Below are positions 24,038 to 32,582 of a stretch of 64,000 nucleotides of DNA, one piece after another. Each line of letters starts with the position of its first letter. Position 1 is the first letter of the stretch. The DNA is taken from the NCBI RefSeq assembly GCF_001424585.1, contig NZ_LMPJ01000011.1, positions 80,197-144,196 on the forward strand, read 5' to 3'. Made by a program: the position numbers and the translations under genes. The DNA is from Chryseobacterium sp. Leaf180 (GTDB lineage Bacteria > Bacteroidota > Bacteroidia > Flavobacteriales > Weeksellaceae). The notes beneath the pieces are model-generated. The model was not told where the DNA came from. It was given only the letters and a program-made list of their open reading frames with translations, and searched no databases.

Positions 24038-24045
24038 TATCTTTG
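24038..24045 (+). promoter_or_regulatory. -7 box of yicC-gmk promoter (TATCTTTG)
   Basis: Exact consensus 17 nt before the YicC-family start codon. Confidence 0.65.
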
Positions 24046-24062
24046 TACAACAATAGAAAAGT

Positions 24063-24920
24063 ATGATTTTATCAATGACCGGATTCGGGAGAGCCGAAGG
24101 TGTTTTTGAAGGGAAAAAAATTGCAATCGACATAAAATCGCTCAATTCCAAAAGTTTTGATTTGAATGTAAAGGTGCCGATGCGCTACAAAGAAAAAGAG
24201 TTTGAAATCCGTAAAATGCTCAACGACCGCATCATCCGCGGGAAGGTAGACTGCTACGTTTCGCTCGAAAATCTGCAGGAAAGCAACGATGTAAAGATCA
24301 ACCGTACGCTGATCGATTCTTATATGAATGAGCTGCGTTCTGTGGCCGGCGACGGACCCGATTTTGAGTATCTGAAAATGGCGGTGCGACTTCCGGATGC
24401 GATCTCTACAAAACAGGACGAACTGAATGAAGGTGAATGGAAAACCATCATTGAAATTCTGCTTTCTGCGCTTGAAAAATTTGAAGAATTCAGAAAAACG
24501 GAAGGCAATATTCTGCATGAAGAACTGAAGCGAAACCTTTCCAATATTGAAAAATCTCTTGATGATGTGATTCCTTTTGAAGAAGTAAGGCTTTCTTCGG
24601 TAAAAGAGCGCTACGAAAAAACTTTGAAGGAATTTGAAAATGTTGATGAGACGCGTTTCTATCAGGAAATGGCTTATTATACCGAAAAACTGGATATTTC
24701 TGAAGAAAAAGTTCGCCTTGCCCAGCATCTGAAATATTATTCTGACGTGATGAACAATGAGAATTTCAACGGAAAAAAACTCGGATTTATAGCACAGGAA
24801 ATTGGCCGCGAGATTAATACTTTAGGTTCAAAAGCCAATCACGCAGAGATTCAGAAAATCGTGGTGATGATGAAAGATGATCTTGAAAAAATAAAAGAAC
24901 AGACCTTAAATGTTCTGTAA
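24063..24920 (+). CDS. YicC family endoribonuclease
   Basis: 285 aa. Starts MILSMTGFGRAEG and ends with the conserved block FIAQEIGREINTLGSKANHAEIQKIVV-type core (IAQEIGREINTLGSKA), both diagnostic for YicC (PF03755 plus DUF1732). E. coli YicC has been described as an endoribonuclease affecting small-RNA turnover. Directly precedes gmk by 26 nt, a pairing seen in many bacteria. Confidence 0.95.
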   Translation: MILSMTGFGRAEGVFEGKKIAIDIKSLNSKSFDLNVKVPMRYKEKEFEIRKMLNDRIIRGKVDCYVSLENLQESNDVKINRTLIDSYMNELRSVAGDGPDFEYLKMAVRLPDAISTKQDELNEGEWKTIIEILLSALEKFEEFRKTEGNILHEELKRNLSNIEKSLDDVIPFEEVRLSSVKERYEKTLKEFENVDETRFYQEMAYYTEKLDISEEKVRLAQHLKYYSDVMNNENFNGKKLGFIAQEIGREINTLGSKANHAEIQKIVVMMKDDLEKIKEQTLNVL

Positions 24921-24946
24921 AAGCGAAAATTAGATTTTATCATTAA

Positions 24947-25510
24947 ATGAATAAAGTTATCATTTTTTCGGCGCCTTCCGGAAGCGGAAAAACGACGTTG
25001 GTAAAGTATTGCCTTTCGGTTTTCCCCAAGCTAGAATTTTCAATTTCCTGTACAACACGAGCGCCGCGCGGAAGCGAACAGCATCAGATCGATTATCATT
25101 TTATTTCGCCGGAGGACTTTCGTGGAAAAATTGCGGAAGATGCTTTTGTGGAATTTGAAGAAGTGTATACCGATAAATATTACGGCACGCTGAAATCTGA
25201 AGTTGAAAAGATCTGGCAAACTGGAAAAACAGTGATTTTTGATGTGGATGTAAAAGGCGGTGTTTCGCTAAAAAATTATTTTGGTGAGCAGGCACTTTCG
25301 ATTTTTATTGAACCGCCTTCCATTCAGGAACTGGAGCGCAGATTAATTTCAAGGGCAACAGACGATGCTGAAACTATTAAGACCCGCGTGCAAAAAGCAA
25401 AAGAAGAACTAGAATTTGCTGATCGGTTTGACGAAATCGTCATTAATGATGATCTTTCTAAAGCTAAAATTCAGCTTGAAAAATTAATTTCAGAATTTAT
25501 TTCTTCTTAA
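24947..25510 (+). CDS. gmk: Guanylate kinase
   Basis: 187 aa. Phosphorylates GMP to GDP. P-loop FSAPSGSGKTTLV (7-19), the GMP-binding SISCTTRAPRGSE and DYHFIS motifs, and VIFDVDVKGG. Middle gene in yicC-gmk-nadA, with 26 nt before and 52 nt after, no terminator between. Confidence 0.97.
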   Translation: MNKVIIFSAPSGSGKTTLVKYCLSVFPKLEFSISCTTRAPRGSEQHQIDYHFISPEDFRGKIAEDAFVEFEEVYTDKYYGTLKSEVEKIWQTGKTVIFDVDVKGGVSLKNYFGEQALSIFIEPPSIQELERRLISRATDDAETIKTRVQKAKEELEFADRFDEIVINDDLSKAKIQLEKLISEFISS

Positions 25511-25562
25511 AAAATAAAACACTTTTTATTAATTTTTGTGAAAATTAAATACACCAAAAAAC

Positions 25563-26582
25563 ATGAGTACAGAAACATTAGATAAAGCAAAATCTGCCAT
25601 TCCGGTGAGAGGATTTTTAGACCTCTCCTATCTCGATATTCCGAAAGGTGAAGCGCTGAAACAGGCGATTTTAGATCTTAAGAAGGAAAAAAACGCTGTT
25701 ATTCTTGCGCATTATTATCAAACGGGAGATATTCAGGATATTGCCGATTTTCTTGGCGACTCTCTTCAGCTCGCACGTCAGGCAAAGGATACCGATGCCG
25801 ATATGATCGTATTTTGTGGCGTTCATTTTATGGCGGAAGCCGCAAAAATTTTAAATCCGACCAAAAAAGTGGTTCTGCCTGATACAAAAGCAGGCTGTTC
25901 GCTTGCTGACGGCTGTTCAGGTGAAGGTTTACGAAAAATGCGTGAGCAGTATCCCAACGCGCTCATCGCAACCTATATTAACTGCAACGCTGAGACGAAG
26001 GCCGAAAGTGATATTATTGTAACAAGTTCGAACGCAGAAACCATCATCGAAGCGCTGCCAGCCGACCGCCCGATTATTTTCGCGCCTGATAAAAACCTGG
26101 GGAGATATCTGTCTCAAAAAACAGGTCGGGACATGATTCTCTGGGACGGAAGCTGCATCGTACACGAAGCTTTCTCGATGGAAAGAATTGCAAAACAGCT
26201 TGCCGAAAACCCTGATGCCAAACTTATCGCTCACCCGGAAAGTGAAGAAGCCGTTTTGAAACTGGCACACTTCATCGGTTCGACGTCTGCACTTCTTAAT
26301 TTTGTGGAACAGGATGACTGCCAGAAATTTATCATCGCAACAGAGGAAGGAATTCTTCACGAAATGAGAAAACGTGCACCACACAAGGAACTGATTCCTG
26401 CTTTGGTTTTTGACGAAAGCTGTAACTGCTCAGAATGTTTTTACATGAAGAGAAATACAATGGAAAAACTGTATCTGTGCATGAAATATGAACTTCCGGA
26501 GATTATTATTGATGAAGAACTTCGGCTGAAAGCTTTGAAACCGATTGAGGCAATGCTTGATCTTTCGAAAAGCATCAAATAA
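25563..26582 (+). CDS. nadA: Quinolinate synthase A
   Basis: 339 aa. Condenses iminoaspartate and dihydroxyacetone phosphate to quinolinate for NAD synthesis. [4Fe-4S] enzyme: likely cluster ligands are C112 in AGCSLADGC, a central Cys in WDGSCIVHE, and one in the C-terminal SCNCSECFYMK. Motifs ILAHYYQTGDIQDIADF and GDSLQLAR are typical. nadB and nadC are not in the window. Last gene of the yicC-gmk-nadA run; a terminator follows. Confidence 0.97.
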   Translation: MSTETLDKAKSAIPVRGFLDLSYLDIPKGEALKQAILDLKKEKNAVILAHYYQTGDIQDIADFLGDSLQLARQAKDTDADMIVFCGVHFMAEAAKILNPTKKVVLPDTKAGCSLADGCSGEGLRKMREQYPNALIATYINCNAETKAESDIIVTSSNAETIIEALPADRPIIFAPDKNLGRYLSQKTGRDMILWDGSCIVHEAFSMERIAKQLAENPDAKLIAHPESEEAVLKLAHFIGSTSALLNFVEQDDCQKFIIATEEGILHEMRKRAPHKELIPALVFDESCNCSECFYMKRNTMEKLYLCMKYELPEIIIDEELRLKALKPIEAMLDLSKSIK

Positions 26583-26587
26583 ATTTT

Positions 26588-26615
26588 AAAGCGGGTTTCT
26601 ACTCGCTTTTTTTTT
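26588..26615 (+). terminator. Terminator after nadA
   Basis: AAAGCGGGT / ACTCGCTTT stem (one G-T pair) with nine or more T; lies just before folB. Confidence 0.75.
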
Positions 26616-26633
26616 AATTTTAAACTAAAAACT

Positions 26634-26993
26634 ATGAGCAAAATATTTCTTGAAGATGTAAAAATCTACGCTTACCACGGCGTTCTTCCCGAAGAAAACA
26701 TTATCGGTACATATTATATTTTAAATGTCGAACTTCATACTGATCTTTGGAAAGCGGCCGAAAGTGACGACGTAAATGATACGGTAAGCTATGCTGATAT
26801 TAATGAGATCCTGCATACTGAAATGGCAATAAATTCTAAACTTCTGGAACATGTCGCAGCTCGGATTTTAAATAAAATTCATGAAAAATTTCAGCAGATT
26901 TCTTACATCAAGATAAAAATTACGAAGAAAAATCCACCGATGAAGGGCGAAATGATCGGTGCGAGTATAGAACTTGAGAAAAGTTTTATTTAA
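26634..26993 (+). CDS. folB: Dihydroneopterin aldolase
   Basis: 119 aa. MSKIFLEDVKIYAYHGVLPEE contains the YAYHGVLPEE motif with the substrate-binding Glu; the catalytic lysine is in the C-terminal KIKITKKNPPM (the KP/NP segment). Cleaves dihydroneopterin to the hydroxymethyl pterin used by FolK (6.2 kb). Followed 18 nt later by the RDD gene, so probably one transcript. Confidence 0.95.
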   Translation: MSKIFLEDVKIYAYHGVLPEENIIGTYYILNVELHTDLWKAAESDDVNDTVSYADINEILHTEMAINSKLLEHVAARILNKIHEKFQQISYIKIKITKKNPPMKGEMIGASIELEKSFI

Positions 26994-27011
26994 CTTCGGT
27001 AAAAAACTACC

Positions 27012-27521
27012 ATGATAGAAAATTTACGTATTGTAGAAAGAAACAAGGCATCAAAAGGTGCGCGATTTTTAAATTTTTTAATTGACCGAACTGTTATTAT
27101 TCTCTTTTTTGTCGGACTAGGATTTTTAGCAGCTACTCTGTACCAATTCTTTGAGATAGAATTTCTGATTAAATTTGTCTATAAGCTTGAAGGTTTAACG
27201 CGCTTTGAAGACATTCTTTTGGGATGGATAACCTATTTTCTGTATGTTTTTATAACAGAATATTTCTGCAACGGGAAGACTTTAGGCAAACTGCTTACGG
27301 GTACGAGAGCTGTCAGTATAGACGGCAGTAAACCAAGCGGCAAAGAATTTTTTATACGAAATATCTCGAGATTGGTACCTTTTGATGCTTTCTCTTTTCT
27401 GGGAGATATTGGATGGCACGACTCGTGGAGCAATACGCGTGTGGTAGATGATAAAAAATTTCTTAATGAAATAAATAAAAACACAGAAATTGACGAAATT
27501 GGAAATAAAGGACTGCTCTAA
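27012..27521 (+). CDS. RDD family membrane protein
   Basis: 169 aa. N-terminal RFLNFLIDRTVI supplies the Arg-Asp of the RDD motif; membrane segments at about 27-45 and 70-86, then GKTLGKLLTGTRAV, the conserved GxTxGKxxxG loop, and RNISRLVPFDAFSFL. Inner-membrane protein of unknown role, proposed transporter in some members. A -33 element for the downstream tRNA starts 3 nt after this stop. Confidence 0.9.
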   Translation: MIENLRIVERNKASKGARFLNFLIDRTVIILFFVGLGFLAATLYQFFEIEFLIKFVYKLEGLTRFEDILLGWITYFLYVFITEYFCNGKTLGKLLTGTRAVSIDGSKPSGKEFFIRNISRLVPFDAFSFLGDIGWHDSWSNTRVVDDKKFLNEINKNTEIDEIGNKGLL

Positions 27522-27523
27522 TA

Positions 27524-27554
27524 TTTGCATCAAAAGAAAAAAAACCTATATTTG
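27524..27554 (+). promoter_or_regulatory. tRNA-Cys promoter (TTTG -33, TATATTTG -7)
   Basis: TTTG at 27524-27527, 19-nt spacer, TATATTTG at 27547-27554: matches the two-part Bacteroidota housekeeping consensus exactly. The tRNA starts 13 nt later. Confidence 0.8.
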
Positions 27555-27567
27555 CACCACTGAAAAC

Positions 27568-27638
27568 GGTACTTTGGCCGAGTGGCTAGGCAGTGGTCTG
27601 CAACACCACCCACAGCGGTTCGAATCCGCTAGGTACCT
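27568..27638 (+). tRNA. tRNA-Cys (GCA)
   Basis: 71 nt folded by hand. Acceptor GGTACTT pairs with AGGTACC (one G-T); D arm GCC...GGC; anticodon stem GTGGT/ACCAC with loop CTGCAAC giving anticodon GCA; 4-nt variable region; T arm AGCGG-TTCGAAT-CCGCT; discriminator T (U73), the identity base for cysteine. CCA is not encoded. Single tRNA with its own promoter and terminator. Confidence 0.96.
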
Positions 27639-27641
27639 CTT

Positions 27642-27674
27642 AAATCTCTGATCTTAATCAGAGATTTTTTTGTT
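27642..27674 (+). terminator. Terminator after tRNA-Cys
   Basis: AAATCTCTGAT / ATCAGAGATTT stem with short loop and T-run. Confidence 0.85.
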
Positions 27675-28026
27675 TTCTGCTCAAAAGAAGCTTTACTGCT
27701 TTCAGTTTGAGAAATTAAATACTTTCTATAATTCGAAAGATCACATTTATAATATCAAAAACCGAAGATAAATTCTGCTTTTTTTAACAAGATGATTTCT
27801 GAAAGCGGACTGCTAAACCATTAAATTTTAACAGTTCGTTACACTTAAGGTTTTGTATATAAAATTTGACAGTTATTATTTTAGTAATTGATAATCAAAA
27901 TTTTAAAACATGAAAAAGGAATTATTTTTTAACTTCTGAATATTTTTAAACTCAAAGAATATGAAGGTTGGCTTCAAAATTGTTTTTAAGACAGAAAGTA
28001 AAATATAAATATTAAAAATTTGAGTT
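27675..28026. other. Non-coding AT-rich gap
   Basis: About 350 nt between the tRNA terminator and the glycine-zipper lipoprotein gene. Only tiny frames (9 and 15 codons, at 27910 and 27961) are present. No exact TAnnTTTG box is seen before the lipoprotein gene. No RNA gene recognised. Confidence 0.5.
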
Positions 28027-28566
28027 ATGAAGAATTTATTAATTGCAGGTATGTTTGCGGCCTTTACCCTTACAGCCTGTAAAAATGACGACAAGATTGC
28101 AGAAAAGGCATTAGAGCAGCAAAAAATAGAATTTCAGGCGAAACAGTTAGAAATTGAAAGACAGCGTCTCGCTATAGAAAAAGAAAAAATTGCTTACGAT
28201 ACCAAACGCAGATCAGATTCTATTGTAGAGGCCGAAAAAGCAAAAGCGACAGCTGCTGCAAACAGAGCGTCACAAAGAACAGCAACACGTACGGTTTACA
28301 GAGACCGATACGTAAGTTCTGGTAACAGCAACAACGGAAGTTATGCAGGAAACAACAGCGGACAGACCACTACTCAGAAAAAAGGAATGAGTAAAGCCGC
28401 TAAAGGTACGATTATCGGTGCCGTTGGTGGCGCTGCAGCCGGAGCACTTATCAGTAAAAAGAACAGAGGTCTTGGTGCTGTAATAGGTGGCGTTGCAGGT
28501 GGTGCGACCGGTTATACAATCGGCAGATCGCAGGACAGAAAAGACGGACGAGTACAGCCGAGATAA
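28027..28566 (+). CDS. Glycine-zipper lipoprotein
   Basis: 179 aa. Lipoprotein signal MKNLLIAGMFAAFTLTAC with Cys at 18. Residues about 25-80 form a charged Glu/Lys/Gln-rich coiled coil. A Ser/Asn/Thr-rich linker leads to a glycine-zipper region (GTIIGAVGGAAAGALIS, then GLGAVIGGVAGGATGYTIG), like the YMGG-like/glycine zipper_2TM lipoproteins. Such zippers pack as paired membrane helices. Outer-membrane-anchored envelope protein of unknown role. Confidence 0.85.
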   Translation: MKNLLIAGMFAAFTLTACKNDDKIAEKALEQQKIEFQAKQLEIERQRLAIEKEKIAYDTKRRSDSIVEAEKAKATAAANRASQRTATRTVYRDRYVSSGNSNNGSYAGNNSGQTTTQKKGMSKAAKGTIIGAVGGAAAGALISKKNRGLGAVIGGVAGGATGYTIGRSQDRKDGRVQPR

Positions 28567-28589
28567 TTCTCGCATTCATATATAAAAGA

Positions 28590-28621
28590 AAAGATTGCTT
28601 ATTTTTGAGCAATCTTTTTTT
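28590..28621 (+). terminator. Terminator after glycine-zipper gene, overlapping next promoter
   Basis: AAAGATTGCT / AGCAATCTTT stem with loop TATTTTTG and a T-run that runs straight into the next ATG. Confidence 0.75.
28600..28607 (+). promoter_or_regulatory. -7 box inside terminator loop (TATTTTTG)
   Basis: Exact TAnnTTTG forming the loop of the terminator hairpin, 14 nt before the ATG at 28622. A transcript starting here would contain only the 3' arm of the hairpin. Confidence 0.5.
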
Positions 28622-30262
28622 ATGCTGTTTATCCTCCTTTCCGCAGTTCTTATATTTCCGGTTTTATACGGTTGGGGTTTGCTTGCGGAAAGACTTTTGC
28701 CGGAAATTTCATCTCATTTTTTATCAGGAACATTGCTGACAGGGATTTGCTTCGTCACTTGTATTGCTGCAATTCTCGCATTTTTCTTTCCTTTAAATAT
28801 TTACATTGAAGCACTAGTAATTGCAGTAGGTTTTACCGGATTATTTTTAAACAGAGATAAAATCAATTTTCAAAATTTTGACCGAAAAAATTTAAAAATA
28901 GTATTTGCCGGAACGCTTGTCACTGCATTTCTTTCTTCATTTTATCCTTACATTTTAGATCATTTCGGATACTACGTTTCTACGGTAAATTGGCTTGATG
29001 AATTTGGCTTTGTAAAAGGCATTTCAAACCTCGATCTCACGCTCGGACAAACTTCTTTCTGGCATATACTTGAAAGTGTTTTTTCTCACATTCTGGATCC
29101 GTTTTTAAGACTCAACGCAATTTTTACCATATTATTTCTTGTTTATTCAATTGAGAAAAAATCCTGGCTACTACTGATATTTATTCCTTTTTTTCTGCTG
29201 TTTGTGCAGTCGCCTTCGCCGGATTTGGCGGTTATGATTATTTCGCTGATTGTTGTTAATGAAATATTTTTGAAAAGCACCAATATCACTTTTCTCTTTG
29301 CGCTTTCAGTCTTTGCATTCGCTATAAAACCTACTATTTTCTGGTTGCCAGTTTTTACATTTGTGTACGTTTTAATCATTTTAAAATCCTCTTTTAAAAA
29401 TCTAATTCCGGGTACTTTTATTTTGATTTTAATGCTTATAAAAAATCTCTACGTCTTTGGATATCCCATTTTTCCGATAGCATTTTTTGATTTAAATCTT
29501 CTTTGGAAACCCCATCCGAAACTGATGGAAATTTCTTCGAAATTTGCCGTTGAAAAAACTTTCGACAACCAGTTTTCCACAGCTGAGATCAATAAATTCA
29601 CGGTTTTAGAAAACATAAAAAACTGGCTTTTCATCCCCGGAATTAAGTCGGTAATCAACATTCTATTCATTTTTGCCCTTATCTTATTTTCCATTTTTAC
29701 TTTTATAAAAAAAAACAAAGTAATCTCTCACCTTTGGATTTCTGTTATTATGAAAAGCATCATCATTTTAATAATTTCCGCGCAGTACCGCTTTTTTCTG
29801 GATGTTTTTTTAATAATTTTTCTGACCGTTTTTTACAGTACAATCTCAAAATCTTTAGCCTTAAAAATCTCTGCGGTCTCATCATTTTTAATACTGATTT
29901 TTTTCTGCTTTCCGAAAATGATCTCATCAGCCATTCCAAGTTACCGGATGTCAGAATTCATGGGTAAATTTGAAATCAAACAGCTCATAAAACCCTCAAA
30001 ATACTCTTATAAAGCTTATCAGACTTTCAAAGTTGGCAATCTCACTTTTCATGTTTCCAAAAATTATCCTTTCAATTTCGATACGCCTTTACCGGCAATT
30101 TCTGAAGGCTATCTTTTTGATTATCAGAGAACAGAAATTTTTCCGCAAATGATTGATCCAAACGATATTTCCAGAGGTTTTGTTTCAAAGAAAATGACTT
30201 CTGCAGAAATAAGACAGCTTGATGAAGTTATCATAATATTAAAATCGACCGCACGACCGTAA
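28622..30262 (+). CDS. Polytopic membrane protein (LIC_10190-like, possible glycosyltransferase-type)
   Basis: 546 aa from the ATG at 28622; an upstream in-frame TTG lies inside the terminator stem. At least ten hydrophobic segments, mostly in the first 430 residues, and a soluble C-terminal ~110 residues. The segment YYVSTVNWLDEFGFVKGISNLD (written here only in part: VNWLDEFGFVKGISNLD) resembles the conserved loop YH...IKW..E.G.V.GLGNLH of a large flavobacterial/leptospiral membrane family. The layout is like that of GT-C fold transferases, but I see no certain catalytic Asp-Glu motif. Function unknown. aroC follows 42 nt later with its own promoter box. Confidence 0.75.
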   Translation: MLFILLSAVLIFPVLYGWGLLAERLLPEISSHFLSGTLLTGICFVTCIAAILAFFFPLNIYIEALVIAVGFTGLFLNRDKINFQNFDRKNLKIVFAGTLVTAFLSSFYPYILDHFGYYVSTVNWLDEFGFVKGISNLDLTLGQTSFWHILESVFSHILDPFLRLNAIFTILFLVYSIEKKSWLLLIFIPFFLLFVQSPSPDLAVMIISLIVVNEIFLKSTNITFLFALSVFAFAIKPTIFWLPVFTFVYVLIILKSSFKNLIPGTFILILMLIKNLYVFGYPIFPIAFFDLNLLWKPHPKLMEISSKFAVEKTFDNQFSTAEINKFTVLENIKNWLFIPGIKSVINILFIFALILFSIFTFIKKNKVISHLWISVIMKSIIILIISAQYRFFLDVFLIIFLTVFYSTISKSLALKISAVSSFLILIFFCFPKMISSAIPSYRMSEFMGKFEIKQLIKPSKYSYKAYQTFKVGNLTFHVSKNYPFNFDTPLPAISEGYLFDYQRTEIFPQMIDPNDISRGFVSKKMTSAEIRQLDEVIIILKSTARP

Positions 30263-30292
30263 CGACAGTTTTTATTATCTGAAGAAAAAGGG

Positions 30293-30300
30293 TAAATTTG
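30293..30300 (+). promoter_or_regulatory. -7 box of aroC promoter (TAAATTTG)
   Basis: TAAATTTG-TGTT-ATG: exact consensus 4 nt before the aroC start codon. Confidence 0.7.
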
Positions 30301-30304
30301 TGTT

Positions 30305-31375
30305 ATGTTCAACCAATTAGGAAATTTTCTTTCTCTTTCTACGTTTGGCGAAAGCCACGGAATTGCTTACGGTGGCATTATCACCAATTTTCCTGCAGGA
30401 ATTGAGATTGATTTTGAGACGATTCAGCTCGAGCTCGACCGCAGAAAACCCGGACAGTCAGCCATCGTAACGCAGAGAAAAGAAAGCGATACCGTACAGT
30501 TTCTTTCCGGAATTTTTGAAGGAAAAACGACAGGAACGCCGATTGGTTTTCAGATTATCAATGAAAATCAGAAATCAAAAGATTACGCACATATCGCCGA
30601 TTCTTACCGGCCAAGCCACGCAGATTTTACCTACGACAAAAAATTCGGCATCCGTGATTACCGTGGTGGCGGAAAATCTTCTGCCCGCGAAACCGTAAAC
30701 TGGGTTGTTGCCGGCGCATTGGCGAAACAGCTTATTCCAAAAATTGAGATCAATGCATATGTTTCTTCTGTGGGAGAAATTTTCTGTGAAAAACCCTATC
30801 AGGTGCTTGATTTTTCTCAGACAGAGAGCAATGCCGTCCGTTGTCCGGATGTAGAAACTGCTGAGAAAATGATTGCGAAAATTAAAGAAATTAAAAAAGC
30901 TGGTGACACAATCGGCGGAACGATTACATGTGTGATAAAAAATGTTCCGGTGGGTATTGGCGAACCCGTTTTTTCTAAACTTCAGGCCGAACTGGCAAAA
31001 GCAATGTTAAACATTAATGCCTGCAAAGGTTTTGAATACGGAAGCGGATTTTGTGGCGCAAAAATGAAAGGAAGCGAGCACAATGATGCTTTTAACTATG
31101 ATTTTTCGACAAAATCTAATCTTTCAGGTGGAATTCAGGGAGGAATTTCAAATGGGATGGATATTTATTTCCGCGTTGCTTTCAAACCGGTTGCAACGAT
31201 TTTACAGCCACAAAAAAGCATTGACAGCAAAGGCAATGAAGTAGTGATGGAAGGCAAAGGCAGACACGATCCCTGCGTCGTTCCCAGAGCGGTGCCTATT
31301 GTAGAAAATCTCGCTGCGTTTGTGCTTGCCGATCTTTTTCTCATCAGTAAAACCAGAAATTCGGTGAATTTTTAG
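30305..31375 (+). CDS. aroC: Chorismate synthase
   Basis: 356 aa. Forms chorismate from EPSP in the shikimate pathway, using reduced [22 protein letters not shown] contains the GESHG signature; then RRKPGQS, FDYRGGGRSSARET-type motif (here [13 protein letters not shown]), and [16 protein letters not shown] near the C-terminus. Full length. Followed by two thioredoxin-fold genes at 30 nt. Confidence 0.97.
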   Translation: MFNQLGNFLSLSTFGESHGIAYGGIITNFPAGIEIDFETIQLELDRRKPGQSAIVTQRKESDTVQFLSGIFEGKTTGTPIGFQIINENQKSKDYAHIADSYRPSHADFTYDKKFGIRDYRGGGKSSARETVNWVVAGALAKQLIPKIEINAYVSSVGEIFCEKPYQVLDFSQTESNAVRCPDVETAEKMIAKIKEIKKAGDTIGGTITCVIKNVPVGIGEPVFSKLQAELAKAMLNINACKGFEYGSGFCGAKMKGSEHNDAFNYDFSTKSNLSGGIQGGISNGMDIYFRVAFKPVATILQPQKSIDSKGNEVVMEGKGRHDPCVVPRAVPIVENLAAFVLADLFLISKTRNSVNF

Positions 31376-31405
31376 CCATCATTTTTAATTAAATCTAAAT
31401 AAATC

Positions 31406-31969
31406 ATGAAAGAATATTGGGACAAGGCGATCTCGTTTGATGAATATATTGGAACGGCGAAAAACCGGCTCGAGAATCCTAAAACCTTACAAGACACTGA
31501 ATACAAGGCGTATTATGATCTCGGAATTCAGCGAATGGAGCGCACTTTGAAAAAACTGAATTTTGATGAGGTGCTTTTTGAAGTGCTTGATGATAAAAAT
31601 TTTACGGGGAAGATTTTAATTATTTCTGAAACCTGGTGTGGTGATGCAAGTGCGACGGTTCCTGCAGTAGTACGCTTTTTTGAAGGTAAAAATGAAGTGA
31701 AAATTTTTCTGCGCGATTCTGATGAAAGTCTGATCGATCAGTTTCAGACAAACGGGACGCGCTCAATTCCAAAGATTTTAATTTTAGATGAAAACTTTGA
31801 AATAAATAACACCTGGGGACCGCGACCAAAATATGGTCACGAACTACTTTTAAAACACAAAGGTGACCCGGAAAATTATACGAAAGATATGTTTTACAAC
31901 GAACTTCAGATTTACTATTCGAGAAACCGAGGTAAAGATGCAGTGGCAGAAATTTTAGATTTAATATGA
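31406..31969 (+). CDS. Thioredoxin-fold protein with single-cysteine WCGDA site
   Basis: 187 aa. Helical N-terminal ~65 residues, then a thioredoxin fold with ISETWCGDASATVP: only Cys78 of the usual CxxC is kept, and it is the only cysteine in the protein. cis-Pro region is TRSIPKILIL. No signal peptide. Such WCGD proteins are common in Bacteroidota and are listed simply as thioredoxin family; a monothiol mechanism or a non-redox role is possible. Its stop overlaps the start of the TlpA-like gene (ATGA), so they are translationally coupled. Confidence 0.9.
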   Translation: MKEYWDKAISFDEYIGTAKNRLENPKTLQDTEYKAYYDLGIQRMERTLKKLNFDEVLFEVLDDKNFTGKILIISETWCGDASATVPAVVRFFEGKNEVKIFLRDSDESLIDQFQTNGTRSIPKILILDENFEINNTWGPRPKYGHELLLKHKGDPENYTKDMFYNELQIYYSRNRGKDAVAEILDLI

Positions 31970-32505
31970 AAAAAATAGTAACGTATATCGTCATTTTTGC
32001 AATTTTAGGTGTAATCTTATTAGTTCCTGGCGTGAGAAATTATCTGAAAGATGCATTCTTCCCGGTGGCAACGATTGAAAGTGCGGTGCATATAGCGCCC
32101 GAAGATTACGATGTCGATTTAAAAGGAATAAATACAGCAGACACCAATTTGAAAGCTTTCCGGAAAAAGCCTGTTTTCCTGAATTTCTGGGGAACCTGGT
32201 GTCCGCCGTGCCGCAAAGAATGGCCGTCGATTCAGAAATTATATGAAGGCAGAAAAGAAAATGTTGATTTTGTACTGATCGCAATGAAGGATGACGAAGC
32301 TAAAATCCGTGAGTTTTTAAAAGAAAACAAGTATACCGCACCGGTTTACATTGCCGAAAGTCCAATCTCTGAAAAAATACTTCCGAAGGTTTTTCCGACA
32401 ACATTTTTGCTTGACCAACATGGGAGAATCCTGATGAAAGAAGATGCCGCAACCGACTGGAACACTGAGTCTATTCATCAGTTTTTAGACAATATCATAA
32501 AATAG
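31966..32505 (+). CDS. TlpA family disulphide reductase
   Basis: 179 aa. One N-terminal membrane anchor (about 4-22), then a periplasmic thioredoxin domain with FWGTWCPPC (C79, C82) and the cis-Pro loop KVFPTTFLL. TlpA/ResA-type proteins reduce disulphides in the periplasm, for example during cytochrome c maturation. Overlaps the previous gene by 4 nt, suggesting a cytoplasmic/periplasmic thiol pair. Confidence 0.93.
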   Translation: MKKIVTYIVIFAILGVILLVPGVRNYLKDAFFPVATIESAVHIAPEDYDVDLKGINTADTNLKAFRKKPVFLNFWGTWCPPCRKEWPSIQKLYEGRKENVDFVLIAMKDDEAKIREFLKENKYTAPVYIAESPISEKILPKVFPTTFLLDQHGRILMKEDAATDWNTESIHQFLDNIIK

Positions 32506-32582
32506 ATTAACATATAATTCCCTTTTGTTGGTACAGATTTTGAGTCATTTAACAGATAAATTATCTGAAAACCAATCCAAAT

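Noticed and set aside
24072..24728. 218-codon open frame antisense to the YicC gene
   Set aside because: Composition (many Phe, His, Arg, few normal motifs) is that of a complementary-strand shadow; the sense strand is a clear YicC gene.
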